Origin: an uncultured Selenomonadaceae bacterium
Lineage (GTDB): Bacteria > Bacillota > Negativicutes > Selenomonadales > Selenomonadaceae
DNA length: 5,168 bases
Assembly (NCBI GenBank): GCA_902782705.1
Contig: CACZOL010000023.1
Coordinates: forward strand, 1 to 5,168
Direction: 5' to 3'
The translations under genes were made by a program, and so were the position numbers. Below, piece by piece: positions 4,630 through 5,168 of this stretch; positions within the stretch are counted from its first letter, which is position 1; each line of letters opens with the position of its first letter. The notes below the pieces were generated by a model. It saw nothing but the letters and a program-made list of their open reading frames with translations, did not search any database and was not told where the DNA came from.

Positions 4630-5168
4630 AAACAAGAAAAATGACGGCGGCAGCACTCACCGTGCTGGCACTTTTCGGCGCGCCGCTGTTCTCACCCTGC
4701 GCGGCACCGCGCCAAGCGGCGGAAGCGGCCGTCGCGTCGCGGGATGTAGACAGGACGCCGTATATTAAGGACGCTGAAATCGACCCTTACGGGCGCGGAC
4801 CTGTTCGCCCGCTTCCGGCGATATTGAGGGAACGGCGGGAAACGGTGGAAGGCGTCAACTGGAAAATGCCGTGGTCGGGCTTCGGCTGTTTCCAAAGCCC
4901 CGGCGAGCTGGAGCGTCTTTTCTCGATCCTTGGCGACGAAGCCGAAGAGGAAGAAGCGACGGCGCTGGCCGGGAAAAGCATGGCGATTTACCACAGCCGG
5001 TATGTGCAGCGTATGGACGGGCTCGTCACCAGCATCCTGGAGTCTCACGCTGCTTATCAGGGCGGTCATCGCGGGCGATACGGCGTCACGGGGCGAAATT
5101 TCAATTCAAGGAGAGGCGAGGAACTGGCGCTTGACGACGTCTTTGCGGATACGGGAGCGCTGCCCGGC
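4626..5168 (+). CDS. Exported DUF3298/RsiV-like protein (N-terminal part, cut by window edge)
   Basis: The reading frame is open from the ATG at 4626 to the window end, giving 181 residues without a stop. A signal peptide spans about residues 1-26 (MKTRKMTAAALTVLALFGAP, then LFSPCAA). A Pro/Arg-rich linker follows (about 40-72), then an acidic run GDEAEEEEA (103-111). Residues 123-180 resemble the start of DUF3298, the C-terminal domain of RsiV-type proteins: a YVQRMDGLVTSILESH strand-helix (126-141), YQGGHRGRYGVTGRNFN (144-160), which matches the family's YxGGAHG...NFD segment, and GEELALDDVFAD (164-175). B. subtilis RsiV is a membrane-anchored anti-sigma factor that binds lysozyme. No cytoplasmic anti-sigma region or internal membrane segment is seen here, so this is more likely a free exported domain. 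AGGAGG (4613-4618) lies seven bases before the start, and ATGA overlaps the previous stop. The rest of the domain lies beyond the window. Confidence 0.8.
   Translation, partial: MKTRKMTAAALTVLALFGAPLFSPCAAPRQAAEAAVASRDVDRTPYIKDAEIDPYGRGPVRPLPAILRERRETVEGVNWKMPWSGFGCFQSPGELERLFSILGDEAEEEEATALAGKSMAIYHSRYVQRMDGLVTSILESHAAYQGGHRGRYGVTGRNFNSRRGEELALDDVFADTGALPG

Noticed and set aside
4015..4656. Minus-strand open frame of 213 codons
   Set aside because: It runs antisense to the paired GGGxxGG genes. The plus-strand genes have overlapping start-stop junctions, ribosome binding sites and mutual homology, and this frame has none of these.
4626..4715. Lipoprotein signal (lipobox) in the DUF3298-like protein and in the GGGxxGG proteins
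   Set aside because: Each has a Cys near the end of its leader (SPC, PVC, PFC), but the residues before it do not fit the L-[AS]-[GA]-C pattern, and an A-x-A type site follows. Ordinary signal peptides are more likely.
4871..5134. Plus-strand open frame of 87 codons near the right edge
   Set aside because: It is out of frame with the DUF3298-like gene, which covers the same bases with a signal peptide, a Shine-Dalgarno and family motifs.

Overview
The window reads as a stretch of chromosome from a fairly GC-rich bacterium. The best guess is a diderm Firmicute of the Negativicutes (Selenomonas-like). This is inferred from the protein types (a DUF6935-like exported protein, a DUF3298/RsiV-like exported protein, GGGxxGG-type small exported proteins, a CobT close to Firmicutes forms) and from strong GGAGG-type ribosome binding sites. 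No rRNA or other marker gene is present, so the assignment is tentative.

Left half, minus strand (transcribed right to left): an exported nucleoside hydrolase (1094-2191), then a 117-base gap filled by a heptamer-repeat hairpin, then a small exported DUF6935-like protein (395-970), then a hairpin gap (288-394), then the first 95 codons of cobT (1-287, cut by the window edge). CobT is the only protein here expected in the cytoplasm. A 114-base divergent promoter region (2192-2305) separates this block from the right half.

Right half, plus strand: a single exported protein of unknown family (2306-2923) closed by a long perfect hairpin (2947-2982). After a roughly 130-base leader comes a tightly coupled operon of three exported proteins: a 334-residue two-domain protein (3119-4123), a 169-residue paralogue of its C-terminal half (4120-4629), and a DUF3298/RsiV-like protein cut by the right edge (4626-5168). 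Both junctions are ATGA overlaps, each with an AGGAGG-type Shine-Dalgarno, so the three are probably translated together and work in the same compartment.

All six genes other than cobT begin with a Sec-type signal peptide, so the region is mainly an envelope or periplasm protein cluster. The nucleoside hydrolase suggests nucleoside salvage outside the cytoplasm. The roles of the other exported proteins are unknown. The points most worth following are the coupled three-gene operon with its duplicated GGGxxGG domain, the 96-bp hairpin built of inverted heptamer tandem repeats between the nucleoside hydrolase and DUF6935-like genes, and a perfect in-frame 15-bp tandem duplication in the DUF6935-like gene. 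Nothing in the window is clearly a defence, phage or transposase gene, and there is no CRISPR array or RNA gene that I can support.
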